44,071 bases of DNA from Zygnema cylindricum (taxonomy: Eukaryota > Streptophyta > Zygnematophyceae > Zygnematales > Zygnemataceae). Positions 8,733 through 20,122 of this stretch are shown here, in pieces. The notes below the pieces were generated by a model. It was not told the origin of the DNA. It saw nothing but the letters and a program-made list of their open reading frames with translations, and made no database searches. The translations under genes were made by a program, and so were the position numbers. Each line of letters opens with the position of its first letter. The first letter of the stretch is position 1. The stretch spans positions 500,241 to 544,311 of the forward strand of contig JBBHKE010001377.1 in assembly GCA_037447655.1 (NCBI GenBank). The letters run 5' to 3'.

Positions 8733-9783
8733 GCAGAAACGGTTTTTCGGTGGGATCACGTAGAGTGCCATTAAGGAATCTGATGGATCGGCGGACTTAG
8801 CGACCGACAGCTTTTGGACACATGGCAGCAGTTCAGACGAGGTGCAGATTGAACGACGTTAAAATTTGACGAATCGAAAAGAGAATCTGAAAAATACGAT
8901 AGAAATTGACACGCGTCATCTTTTACCGAAATTTTGACGGTATCCACCGTCGGTTTAGAGTTTCCACGGAACGATTCAACTGTTGATACTTTCCGGAGGT
9001 CGATAGTTTTTCCGACAATGATGATCTCTGATCAAAGCTATAATGTTAGGCATGTGGGTTCTATCTTATGAAAATTGTCCAGCTGGCATCTGGATTCGAC
9101 AAAATCTATGTGTCAGTTTTTACAGTTGGTACTTCACATGGTTCGCTGCCATAAAGGCGAAGAAATTGACGCCGATGCTAAGAAGAAAAAAATGAATGTG
9201 CGCAAGATCGAAGATTTTGGCGATCCAGCGTTTGTCTTTACGTGTCCATAAATGGCCCGTTATACAGGTATGGTCCGTGTCGTGTTTTATTATGCTTGGA
9301 AAACGGGTATGGTTTGTTTGTGTTTCATCACTTTTTTGTGTTTCTGCGCTGTGGTATGTGGCAAACATAGGTGTCTAAGAACTATAATAATTTTGCATGT
9401 TTTTAAAACAGTGGAAACTCATTAGATAAACAGACGTTTTGGCCCCAACATTTATAGTGTAAAATGGAGTGGCAAACATCAATTAGGTTAAACAGGCATT
9501 TTTTTTACAATTTTCACGGCTCTAAGAGCGTTTGGGATATGTACTTCAATCTTTTATCGACTCCCATAAAGGTATTGTCCATTCCACTACATTTGTTGTT
9601 TTTGGATTTGTTTCTTGATGTTTTAAACGGGTTCCTAAATTGTCTTCAACTGAATTAACATTCGCTTGCAACATATACACCATGTGGCCACTTTCTCGGA
9701 CCGACCCTATTTAACACGGAACGTGTACAACTTTTGACGTCATATACGCGAACCGCACCTACTTTTAAAGTGACCCGGTCAAT
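8733..9783. other. No gene recognised
   Basis: Only frames under 85 residues on either strand, without domain motifs. No convincing repeat structure was seen. Confidence 0.5.
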
Positions 9784-10205
9784 GTGGTCGTGGTCATCGT
9801 CGTTGTCGCTGTCAACAACGCTTTCGTGGTCAGTGCCTGGTCGTTGTCGCTGTCGCGGTTCGCTGTCGCTATCGCTGTCATTGTCCCTATCGTGGTCGTG
9901 AAAAAAAAAATTATGTTACCTTGGTCGTTGTATTTACGGCGCAGTCGACGTCACGGCGACAATGTCGTTTTCGAAAGCGGATTAGCGTACTTTAATTTGT
10001 GCATTGTGTAACTATAGTCGGTCTGGCACATCCGTACATCACATCTTTCGATGTCGGTGTAGTCGTCTAACGCTTTCTTGGTCGCAATTGTGGTCGTTGT
10101 CGATGTGCATGCCGCGGTCGTCGTCCCTATCGTGGTCGCTGTTGTGGTTGTCATCACTCTCGTCGACGATAACGGTGAGCGGTCGGGGTCGTCGTCAACG
10201 TCGTT
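9784..10205. repeat. Degenerate GTC/GTT trinucleotide-type tract
   Basis: Dense GTCGTT, GTGGTC and GCTGTC units with period 3-6, interrupted at about 9900-10060 by less repetitive sequence. Frames here read as Val-rich or Ser-rich on one strand and Thr-rich on the other. They are best seen as low complexity, not genes. Confidence 0.65.
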
Positions 10206-10788
10206 GCTGACATGGTTCAAGGTCGAGCGGACAGACAAACAAACGCCTACTTAAAGGTTTCCAAAACGGCGACCAAAGGTCTATATTTTATTAATAGAGA
10301 TGAATGTAAAACTAAAAAGAGAGTGAAAGATAGTACAGAAAAACTGTAAGTACAACATTGAAGTATCATATCCGACAACAAATTATAGGTGCTTGGAGTT
10401 GTACTTTGTGCAAGGGGGCTAACAGTAAAGTTTGCGAATTGAATCAAAACGCGTTGTATCAAAATTTAGAAGCTACTATAGCTAAAACACTTCATGTTAG
10501 CAACAAAATTAAAAAAAAAAAACAAAATTAAAGATTTTGTTCCCTAAACAAAAAAAGCGCCAAATTAAGTCGTAAGTATTTTGTAGCTCTGTTGTCTTTT
10601 CGCTGCCCTATCGACAAGGTTTTACCTTAAGAAATAATGACTTTATTGCAAAACTTACTATGGAAAAACTTTTTTTGGATGACATAGTGGAATCGAGCGC
10701 CAAACGCTTCAAGCTTCATTGGATAAACAAAGAAATATCGACTTCGTTGTGACGTTGATAATTTTGGTTTGTGTCTATAACAATTTAT
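10206..10788. other. No gene recognised
   Basis: AT-rich spacer with A-runs (for example near 10510-10520). No coding or repeat feature is supported. Confidence 0.5.
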
Positions 10789-11299
10789 TCCATCAATCCA
10801 TCCATCTATCCATCCATCCATCCATCACTCCATCTATCCATCCATCCATCCATCCATCCATACATCCATCGCTCCATCCATCCATCCGTCCATCCCTCCA
10901 TTCATCTATCCATCCATCCATCCATCCATCCATCCATCCATCCATCCATCCATCCATCTATCCATCTATCCATCCATCCATCTATCCGTCTATCCATCTA
11001 TCCGTCTATCCATCTATTCGTCTATCCATCTATCTATCTATCTATCCATCCATCCATCCATTCATCCATCAATACATCCATCCCTCCATCCATCAATACA
11101 TTCATCCCTCAATCCATCCGTCTATCCATCCATACATCCATTCGTCCATCTATCTCTCTATCCATCCATCCCTCCACCCATCCATCTATCCATCAATCCA
11201 TCTATATGTCCATCCATCCATCCATCAATTCATCCATCCATCCATCTATCCATCCATACATCAATCCCTCCAACCATCCCTCTATCTATCCATCCCTCT

Positions 11300-11330
<31 letters not shown>

Positions 11331-13731
11331 GACACATCCGTCCATCAATTCATCCGTCCTTCCATCCATCCATCCATCCATCCACACGTCCCTCCATCTA
11401 TCAATCCATCCATCCCTCTATCCATCCATCTATCCCTCTACCATCCATCCATCCATCCATCCATCCATCCATCCATCCATCCCTCCATCCATCTATCTAT
11501 CAATCCATCCATCCATCCTTTTGTCGATCCATCCATCCATCCATCCATCCATCCATCCATCCCTCCATCCATCCATCCCTCCATCCATCCATCACTCTAT
11601 CCATCCATCCTTTATCCATCCATCCATCCATCTATCCATCTATCCCTCCATCCATCTATCCCTCCATCTGTCCCACCATGCATCCATCCCTCCCTCCCTC
11701 CATCCATCCATCCTTGAATCCCTCCATCCATCCATCCCTCCATCCTTCCATCCATCGATCCATTCATCTATCCATCCATCCATCCATCCGTCCATCAATC
11801 CTTCCGCTTATCCATCCATCTACCCAACCATCCATATATCCGTCCATCCATCCATCAGTCCATCCATCCATCCATCATTTCATCCATCCATCCATCCATC
11901 CATCCATCCATCCATCCATCCATACATCGCTCCCTCCAGCCATCCCTCTATCTATCCATCCATCTTTCCATCCATCCATCTATCTATTTATCCATCCATC
12001 CATCGATTCATCCGTCTATTGATCCATCCGTCATTTCATCTATCCACACGTCCCTCCATCTATCAGTTCATCCATCCCTCTATCCATCCATCCAACCCTC
12101 TATCCATCCATCCATCCATCCATCCATCTCTCCATCCATCTATCTATCAATCTATCCATCCATCCTTTTGTCGATCCATCCATCCATCCATCCATCCATC
12201 CATCCCTCCATCCATCCCTCCATCTATCCATCCCTCCTTCCATCCATCACTCTATCCATCCATCCCTTTATCCATCCATCCATCCATCCATCCATCCATC
12301 CATCCTTCCTTCCATCAATCTATCTTTCTATCCATCCATCTTTTCATCCATCCATCTTTCTATCCATCAATCATTCTAACCATCAATCCACCTATCCATC
12401 CATCAATCCATCCATCCATCCATCCCTCCATATAACCCACCATGCATCCATCACTCCATCTCTCCATCCATCCATCCCTCCATTCATCCATCCATCCATC
12501 TATCCTTCCATGCATCCATCCATCAATCCATCCATCCATCCATCCCTCCATCCATATATCTATCCATCCCTCCATCCATCCATCCCTCCATCTATCCCTC
12601 CATGCATCCATCCCTCAATCCCTCCATCCATCCATCCCTCTATCCATCCATCCCTCTATCTATCCCACCATGCATTCATCGCTCCATCCATCTATCTATC
12701 CATCCCTCCATCTATCTATCCATCCATCCATCCATCTATCCATCCATCCCTCCATCCATCCATCCCTCAATCCCTTCATCCATCTATCCCTCCATCCTCC
12801 TATCCATCCATCCATTTATCCATCCATCCATCTATCCATCCATCCGTCCATCCATCCGTCCGCTAATCCATCCATCTATCCGTCCATCCATATATCCGTC
12901 CATCTATATATCCGTCCATCCATCCATCCATCCATCCATTCATCCATCTATCCATCAATCCATCCATCCATCCATCCCTCCATATAACCCACCATGCATC
13001 CATCACTCCATCTCTCCATCCATCCATCCCTCCATTCATCCATCCATCCATCTATCCTTCCATCCATCCATCCATCCATCCATCCATCCATCCATCCCTC
13101 CATCCATCTATCTATCCATCCCTCCATCCATCCATCCCTCCATCTATCCCTCCATGCATCCATCCCTCAATCCCTCCATCCATCCATCCCTCTATCCATC
13201 CATCCCTCTATCTATCCCACCATGCATTCATCGCTCCATCCATCTATCTATCCATCCCTCCATCTATCTATCCATCCATCCATCCATCTATCCATCCATC
13301 CCTCCATCCATCCATCCCTCAATCCCTTCATCCATCTATCCCTCCATCCTCCTATCCATCCATCCATTTATCCATCCATCCATCTATCCATCCATCCGTC
13401 CATCCATCCGTCCGCTAATCCATCCATCTATCCGTCCATCCATATATCCGTCCATCTATCTATCCGTCCATCCATACATCCATCCACACATATATCCACA
13501 CATCCATCCATCCATCCATCCATTCATCCATCCATCCATCTATCCATCTATCCATCCATCCATCCATCCATTTATCCATCTATCCATCTATCCATCTATC
13601 CATCCATCCATCTATCTGTCCATCTATCCATCCATCCATCCCTCCATCTATCCATCCATCCCTCCATTCATCCATCCGTCCATCGCTCCATGCATCCATT
13701 CGTTCTTCCATCCATCCATCCACTTATCCAT
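10789..13731. repeat. CATC tetranucleotide satellite, 2.9 kb
   Basis: An almost uninterrupted degenerate (CATC)n array with substitutions giving TATC, CCTC, CGTC and AATC variants. Because four is coprime to three, every + frame reads Ser-Ile-His-Pro and the repeat lacks stops, which produces false open frames of up to 554 residues. The minus strand reads Gly-Trp-Met-Asp. Variant positions are shared between distant blocks, which reveals higher-order duplication. Confidence 0.95.
12400..13480. repeat. 552-bp higher-order tandem duplication inside the satellite
   Basis: The variant string around CCATATAACCCACCATGCATC at about 12430 recurs 552 bp later, and the order of variant units matches through to about 13470. 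A looser duplication of about 647 bp spacing is marked by CCTTTTGTCGATCC near 11519 and 12166. Confidence 0.8.
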
Positions 13732-15017
13732 TTGTTTTGCAACTTCTTTCTGTTTACACTCGTTATGCGTAAAATAGTAAATGGTCTAAACTAGAAACCA
13801 TATAATGCTAAATCAAGTTAGTCGCTCAAAACGAGAGTTTAATGATCGATATATTAGCACAACGGGCTTCTGCCTTGATCGAGCACCATCATGTAAAAGA
13901 ACGTTGGTCTTAGGGTCAAAATAAGTTATTTTCGAATATGGACCCTCTTGACTTATCCATGGGGCCAACCAAGGAAATTTGGACCAATAATTATTTGACG
14001 TCATACTCCTATAGACTAAAAGGAGGAAATATCACGGAAAGAAGATTTTTTTTTTTTTTATCGGCCTTTTTGCTTGTATGGGAGTTGTATTGGGATGGTA
14101 ATTCATATTCCTTTTTGTGACAAATAAAGAACTTTTTTTAAGTTTTCACGGTTTATTAGCGTATCGTGCTTTCATTTTATTTTTAAAATTTACAGCGGTG
14201 ACAAATTACCAAGTTCATTCAATTTCGCGTTGCTATATGCTTTTGCAGGTCAGATTTTTGTCGGTGAGACCGTTTTTAAAAAAAGCTATTTTTGACCCGA
14301 AAACTATCGTTTTTTGATAAATTTGCCCCTACCGTTAGTGAAATTTCCGCTCACGCGCAGTTTGGAGACCTGCCACAAATTGATGTAATGCCCATAGAAA
14401 GACGTTCAAGAGCATGAAAGTGTCGTGATATCGTGATTTGTTCGACGCTAACGTATTTTTTTCTTGCCGCATTGAAACAGATTTCGTATTTTGGTATGAC
14501 TTCAAAGGTTACAACAACATAGTCCATAGAAGTCTTGAATACCGATAAAATGAGTAGGACGAAAAGACTTTTTTGGGACTATTTGCAGAACCATTCATGG
14601 TTTTCTCATCGAAGTTATAGGAATCCAAGTTTTGAAAAGACTCTAATAATTGGTATTTGTTCTTTTCTTCCCGTTCAGCTATTTGTCAACATCTTTCAAT
14701 TCCTAGGTCGACGGACTCACCCTCGTTAACGTACGAATACTAGGTGTTTGTTTGTTTATACTTGTTTAGCAATTTGTCAACATGTTCCCACAATATTCTA
14801 ATGTCCGTACGGACTCACCCTCGTTAACGTACGTTTGGGAGACGGCTTTATAAATAATCATAGATGTCCTATGCACATAAAACGCACAGAGTAAACTAAA
14901 GAATACTACGTAGAGTGTGCATAAAATAATTTCAAACTTTTAAAATTCGTTGGTAAAATTTATATTTTTTTGTACTTATCAAATTAAAATATTTAAATAT
15001 TGAAAACCCTAAAAACT
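13732..15017. other. No gene recognised; one small duplication
   Basis: Mostly AT-rich unassigned sequence. An imperfect tandem duplication with 98-bp offset lies at about 14676-14833; the last 24 bp of each unit (14712-14735 and 14810-14833, beginning CGGACTCACCCTCG) are identical. No coding feature is supported. Confidence 0.5.
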
Positions 15018-15492
15018 GAAACGTGCAACGAACTAGAGGTCAACGCTGGAATTTACGGCGTCTCGAACGGCGGCTTCCTTTAGGAGACGGATTGGAGGAC
15101 ATATGAAAATACGAGCGCGCAAATGAAGCAAAACAACTCAAGGAAGCCGCCGTTGGAGACGTCATATATTGCGCGGCTCGCCGCTCAGATAAAAATACAC
15201 TTGCGAGACGCCATAAATTCCGCGGCTCGCCGCTTAGATAAAAATACGCCTGCGAGTCGCTATAAATTCTGCAGCTCGCCGCTTAGATGAAAATACGCGT
15301 GCGAGACGCCATAAATTCCGCAGGTCGGCACTGAGATAAAAATACGAGCGCGCAAATGGAGCAAAACTGCAAAACTGATAAGTGCAACGAACTAGCGGCG
15401 CGCGCCGAAATTTATGGCGTCTCCAACGGCGCCTTCCTTTTGAAGACGGAGTGGTGGACAAGATAAAAAATAAGCGCCGCAAATGAAGCAAA
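15018..15492. repeat. 49-bp tandem repeat array flanked by direct repeats
   Basis: Units starting at 15175, 15224, 15273 and 15322 have an exact 49-bp period (core CTCGCCGCTTAGAT followed by AAAATACG and GCGAGACGCCATAAATTC). The array is bracketed by two related blocks of about 125 bp (15018-15145 and 15370-15492) sharing GTGCAACGAACTAG, TTTACGGCGTCTC-like and GCAAATGAAGCAAA sequences. The block is GC-rich relative to its AT-rich surroundings. Confidence 0.8.
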
Positions 15493-15850
15493 GTTTTTTT
15501 TAATGTCCGTACAGGTTTCCGTATAGTTTAGTCGTACGAAATTTACGAAAGCTACGAAACAAACGAATACTACGTAGTCTTTGTAAAAAAGTCCAAATCC
15601 GTACGAATTGGATATCTATGTAAAAAATCCTTTGCGTAGACTCAAGTACAACAAGAAACGAGAACACATAATTCTTGAAGACTTAACGCATGTTAAGAAA
15701 ATAGGTCAATTCTCACATGGGCAACGTTTCATTGGTTCAATATTTTTAGTTATGCCACGTCATTCTTTGACAGCCTAACAATTTGTTGTGCGTGGCAGAC
15801 CCGTTAACGGATAACAACCTCCAATCTCCCGCTGTCGGTCTAGAATATGC
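15493..15850. other. No gene recognised; flank of Copia A1
   Basis: AT-rich sequence ending in TATGC, the likely target-site duplication of the Copia element that begins at 15851. Confidence 0.5.
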
Positions 15851-16902
15851 TGAAACTCTGAGACCTCCATAAGTCCTCAGAGTGGACAGCTTCCAAAAAG
15901 CCTCTAGGATAACCCGACCCCTTGTGTTTCAGCAACAACAAGTGCCACCCTGACAGACAATAACACTGACCACCTTCACCTTTGCAAAGGCATGACTCCC
16001 CTGATTTGATAGCAAAAAGAATCTCTGAATTTGCTCCCTTGAGCAGTAAGTTATGGAGGGTCAAAGTTTACCTTTTGTACAGAAGCTATCTAGGATAGAG
16101 GGTCCTATCTCCTAATTTTTCTAAGTCCTATCTCTCTCACAGACTCTATCTATTGAGATACGGAGCCAATCAGAGTACACTCCCGTACACAAAAGTACAG
16201 CTGCCGATGTACTTTCTGTACGGACACTGTACGACATGGCCTAAATGTTGACACGTGGTATGTCCGGATTCGCTCCCTTAATCCTCGGAGATACCGCGAT
16301 CCAATATAATTCCGCCACGTGTTATCCGATGTGGCGATGACCACAAACTGCCGAAATTCCCTTCCGCGATCTCGGCGTTAATTCCGGCCATCTGATTACA
16401 TTCATATTAAATCGTAGCTGTAATAACTACATGCGCGGTATTTGTTTCGCTAAAGAAATAACTGCACAGTATTCGTTTCTTATCCGTACCGTAATCCGTA
16501 CTTTTACATAACTGGATCTATGTATCCCGTAAACAGTTACAGTTAAATGAATTATCCTACCTGATAATGTTTAATTAATTATAAAACTTTATAGTACATA
16601 ACACTAGTGAAAGACTTAACGGCTAAGGCTAACGGCTACCGGCTATCCGCCGTCCGATAGGTACCACGATCAAATCCTGTGACCGGCACATACCTTTTAG
16701 TAAATAAACCCGTAACTTATATATATATCCCGTAAACCTCTGGATAGCCTAGGTAGCCATGGCTCTAGCTTCCTCTCCAATTTCTCAGTGACTGCGACGA
16801 GTTTGATAGTTGGAGAGAGAAGTTAGAGGTAGACTGCTTCGGCTTCATTCTATATTTCCCTTCAAACCTAGAAAATACTTAAAAAGACCATTAATTACTA
16901 CA
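15851..16902 (-). repeat. 3' LTR of Copia A1
   Basis: 1052 bp. In minus-strand sense it starts TGTAGTAATTAATGG right after the polypurine tract and ends CTCAGAGTTTCA. A TATA-like run (TATATATATAAG on the minus strand, 16712-16727) lies about 180 bp from its start, which would place transcription initiation early in the LTR and give a long R-U5 leader (inference). A cluster of six GTAC motifs lies at 16166-16225. Confidence 0.9.
16166..16225. promoter_or_regulatory. GTAC-motif cluster conserved in the LTRs
   Basis: Six GTAC tetranucleotides fall within about 60 bp. The same cluster, with one or two losses, recurs in the other family A LTRs (around 21575-21635, 32490-32550 and 38750-38810). 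GTAC is the core recognised by SBP-domain factors in green plants and algae, so a regulatory role is possible but unproven. Confidence 0.35.
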
Positions 16903-16915
16903 CTCCCCTTATTTT
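16903..16915 (-). other. Polypurine tract of Copia A1
   Basis: Minus-strand AAAATAAGGGGAG lies directly before the 3' LTR; this is the plus-strand primer site for reverse transcription. The same tract is kept at 34076-34088 and 40338-40350. Confidence 0.85.
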
Positions 16916-18526
16916 CTAGTCAATCTTTAATTTCAGACCACACTTCTCCTTGCAGAAAATTAGCTTTGGGGAAGGCACAGGTTTGGTCATCATATCTGCT
17001 ACCATCTCACTATTTGGTCGGTACTCTAAACTGGTTATTTTGTTTTCTACTTTCTCTCTAACAAAGCTGAGTCTGATGTCCATGTGTTTGTCTTTAAAAT
17101 GATGTTTAGGATTGGCAGAAATAGCGATTGCTGCTTGATTATCACAACAAAAATTCAACACACGACTCTTAAGGTGACCAAGCTCACTAAGCAAACACTT
17201 GACCCACATCAATTCTTTTACAACAGAGCAAGAGGCCATATACTCAGCCTCCATGGTGGAGTGAGAAATAACTTTTTGCTGTTTGCTACTCCAACAGCAA
17301 GCCCCATCACCCAGATATAATACATATCCAGAAGTGCATCTCCTCATCGGAGCATCACCATAAGTGGCATCACTCCAAGTAGTGATGTCCATATTCTCCC
17401 CACACAAATGCAACCATAGATTCCTAGTTCCTATCAAATATCTAAGGAGTCTCTTAGCTCCCTCCCAATCCCTCTTAGTGGGAGCATTTAGACTTCTACT
17501 CATCACTCCTACAGCTGCAGCTAAATCCGGCCGGGTACAATTTCATAAAATAGATTTGACTTCCCACTACTTGCTTGTAAGGAATAGTCTGCATGAACTT
17601 CTGTTCTTCAGGAGATAATTCCTCGTCGAAGAGTATGACTCCTTCTTCCTCACTCCCCTCACTTTCCTTCTTCAACTCCATTGGAGTTGTACAACTATTA
17701 GCTTTATCCATTTAAAATTTTTCAAGCATGTTCCCTATTGCTTCCTTTAGAGTCAATCTTATAATTTTTCTTTTTCAGTCTCTCTCTACTTGAATTCCCA
17801 AAATATATTTTGCTTCCCCCATATCCTTTATTTCAAATCTCCCCTTAAGATCGGTTTTCAATTTATTAATTTTTTCCATTGATTTACTTAAAACAAATAA
17901 ATCATCAACATAAATTATAATAAATATAAAACCTTCCTCATCTTCGAAAATATAGATCGAGTGATCTGAGCTGATCCGGATATATCCCAGATCTGTAAGA
18001 AACTCATCAAGCTTCTTATTCCACTGTCGAGGCACCTGTTTCAAACCATAAAGAGATTTAATCAGCCGGCATACCTTACTCTCCTCTCCTTCCTCCACAA
18101 ACCCTTCGCGTTGTCGCATGAAGATCTCCTCTTCCAATTCTCCATGCAAAAAGGTTGTCTTGATGTCCATCTGGTGCACTTCCATGTCTTCCGCTGTTGC
18201 CAAGCTGAGAAGTATGCCGACGGAGGAAAATCTGACCACCAGGGCAAAGGTTTCCTCGTAGTCAATTCCCTCCTTTTGTGTAAATCCCTTTGCCACTAAT
18301 CTGGCCTTGTAGCGCTCGATTGTGTTATCTGGGTTCAGTTTTAATTTGAAAACCCACTTACAACCGATTGGTTTTCAGTTAGGTGGACAATCCAGCAGCT
18401 CCCAGATATCGGCTGCCATAATTGAGGCCATTTCCTCATTGATGGTTGTCTTCCACCGGTTTCTTTCTGGACAAGTCATCGTCTCTCCATAAGTTTGAGG
18501 TTCATCTTGATGAGATAGTTTAGTTA
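16916..18526 (-). pseudogene. Copia A1 reverse transcriptase and RNase H, broken
   Basis: The RT region includes HQMDIKTTFL (first catalytic Asp at 18165-18167), SLYGLKQ and the YVDD active-site box at 17901-17912. The RNase H region carries TWSDATYGD, STMEAEYMA and CDNQAAIAIS, with the expected acidic residues kept. Breaks include a stop just after IQVERD near 17775 (CGA to TGA when compared with copy A2), a second stop near 17713 and a frameshift near 17540, so no intact enzyme is made. The upstream edge of the RT region is approximate. Confidence 0.88.
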
Positions 18527-20122
18527 ACTTGTTATTAACCTGTTTTTCTTGCAGTCTTTTGCTACTTCTCCTTCCCCCCTCAAAATCTGAGGCCGGAATA
18601 GATGGTTCTCATGGATTCTTTCGAACAAACTCGGTTTCTCCCCTATCCCTTGATTTTGAATCAATTTCCACCACGTCTTCCGATTCGGGTAAAGTTGTCA
18701 CTGGAGTTTCCACAGCCGAGTCCTTTTCGGTCAGATTTGTTCCTGCAAGAATGTCATCTTCTCTAAAACTTGGATAGTTAGGAAGCTCAAAGTCATCAGA
18801 ATTTTCTGACTCAAATCTGATTTTTACTGACTTTGTATACTTGAAGGGATCCACAAACTTTCCTTCATCTATAACTACTAGATGCTTTACTAAGATTATA
18901 TCTTCCCTTTTTCGATCGTAAACTCTATATCCTTTACCATCCTGATCATATCCTAATTAGTATCCCGATTTTCCTTTAGGATCTAGCTTCCAATTGGACT
19001 GATATGTATCTAAACTGAAAACTTGACTGCCGAAAACCTTTAAGTGAGATATGTCTGGTTTCGGCCTGTCCATATCTCATAAGGTGTTTGATCTTTTATA
19101 GCTGAAGTAATAACTCTATTTTTGAGGTAATTAGCACAGTTCATTGCTTCTGCCCAAAACCTTTTTCCTATCTTTTTATCTGACAACATACTTCTAGCAC
19201 TATCACTTAGTGTTCTATTTAACCTTTGAGCTACCCCATTTTGTTCCGAGTTTTCTAGAACTGTGTTTTGGTGTTGGACTCCATCTTCCCTCAAAAAATC
19301 CTCAAACTAGTTAGAGGTATACTCCCCACCATTGTCACTCCTTACTCTCTTGATTGGAGTTTCATGGAGTTTTTCCCTCCATGCTTTATATTGTCTAAAA
19401 CACTCCTGAGCCTCTGACTTGTTTTTCAAAAAATACACCCATGAATACCGAGACCAATCATCAGTGAAAATCATCATAAATCTTTTCCCCCTTGGTGAGA
19501 GCACTTTAGCCGGTCCCGAAATATCTGTGTGTACTAGAACTATAACTTTTTCTCCCTTATAGGTGGCTATTTTAGGACAGGGTAATCTGTGTGTTTTACC
19601 CTGAGCACATCCACTACAATCACTTATATTATCACTCTCACTTAACTTAATCCCTTCCACCACTCCCATCTTTTTCATCTCTGTTAACTTGTCTAGATTT
19701 ACATGCCCAAGCCTCTTATGCCACATCATAATATCATGAACACCAGCATAATAAAGTTTCTTCGTTTCATAACTTAAAACCAGCCTAAACATCCCATGGC
19801 TACCTTTCTCAGCAATGAAATAGACATCCTCCTCAAAACTAGCTGTAAAGACTCCTTCCCTAGTGCTAGTAAAAAAACCCTTATCATCTAATACAGATGT
19901 AGAGATGAGGTTTTTGTTGAACTCCGGAATAAACAATACATTGGAGAATGTTACTATAGATGTCTTTCCTACTACTAACACTTTCAAATCTACTGATCCT
20001 ACAAGAGTAGTGGTGACTATCCTCCCATCTCCGTACTCTATCTCTACGGTGGGAATCTTTCTTATCTTAGTGAACAGGTGCCTATCCTTACACATGTGCA
20101 TGGAGGCACCTGAATCTACAAT
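18527..20122 (-). pseudogene. Copia A1 protease and integrase region, broken
   Basis: The aspartic protease signature DSGAS lies at 20102-20116. A stop (TGG to TAG relative to A2) sits just before IVDSGAS. The integrase zinc finger follows: H-X4-H from WHKRLGH (first His at about 19720) and C-X2-C (about 19618). The catalytic core has HTD (19523-19525) and RSDNGGEY (Asp at 19334-19336), but the residue 36 positions later, which should be Glu, is Gln (19226-19228). A further TAG splits the core after EYTSN. The stretch 18527-18850 is the variable linker toward RT. Confidence 0.88.

Noticed and set aside
9120-9368. 82-residue minus-strand frame as a gene
   Set aside because: No recognisable motif, signal or neighbour support; length is within chance for this composition.
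9410-9660. CAGTGGAAACTCATTAGATAAAC as a pogo/Tigger-type terminal repeat
   Set aside because: No matching inverted end was found to the right within 400 bp and no transposase is nearby.
9784-10238. Val-rich and Thr-rich frames over the GTC tract as genes
   Set aside because: Low-complexity trinucleotide repeat; frames on both strands are equally open.
10719-13794. Open frames up to 554 residues reading SIHPSIHPS
   Set aside because: A period-4 repeat lacking stop codons is open in all three frames. There is no codon structure, start context or domain, so it is satellite DNA.
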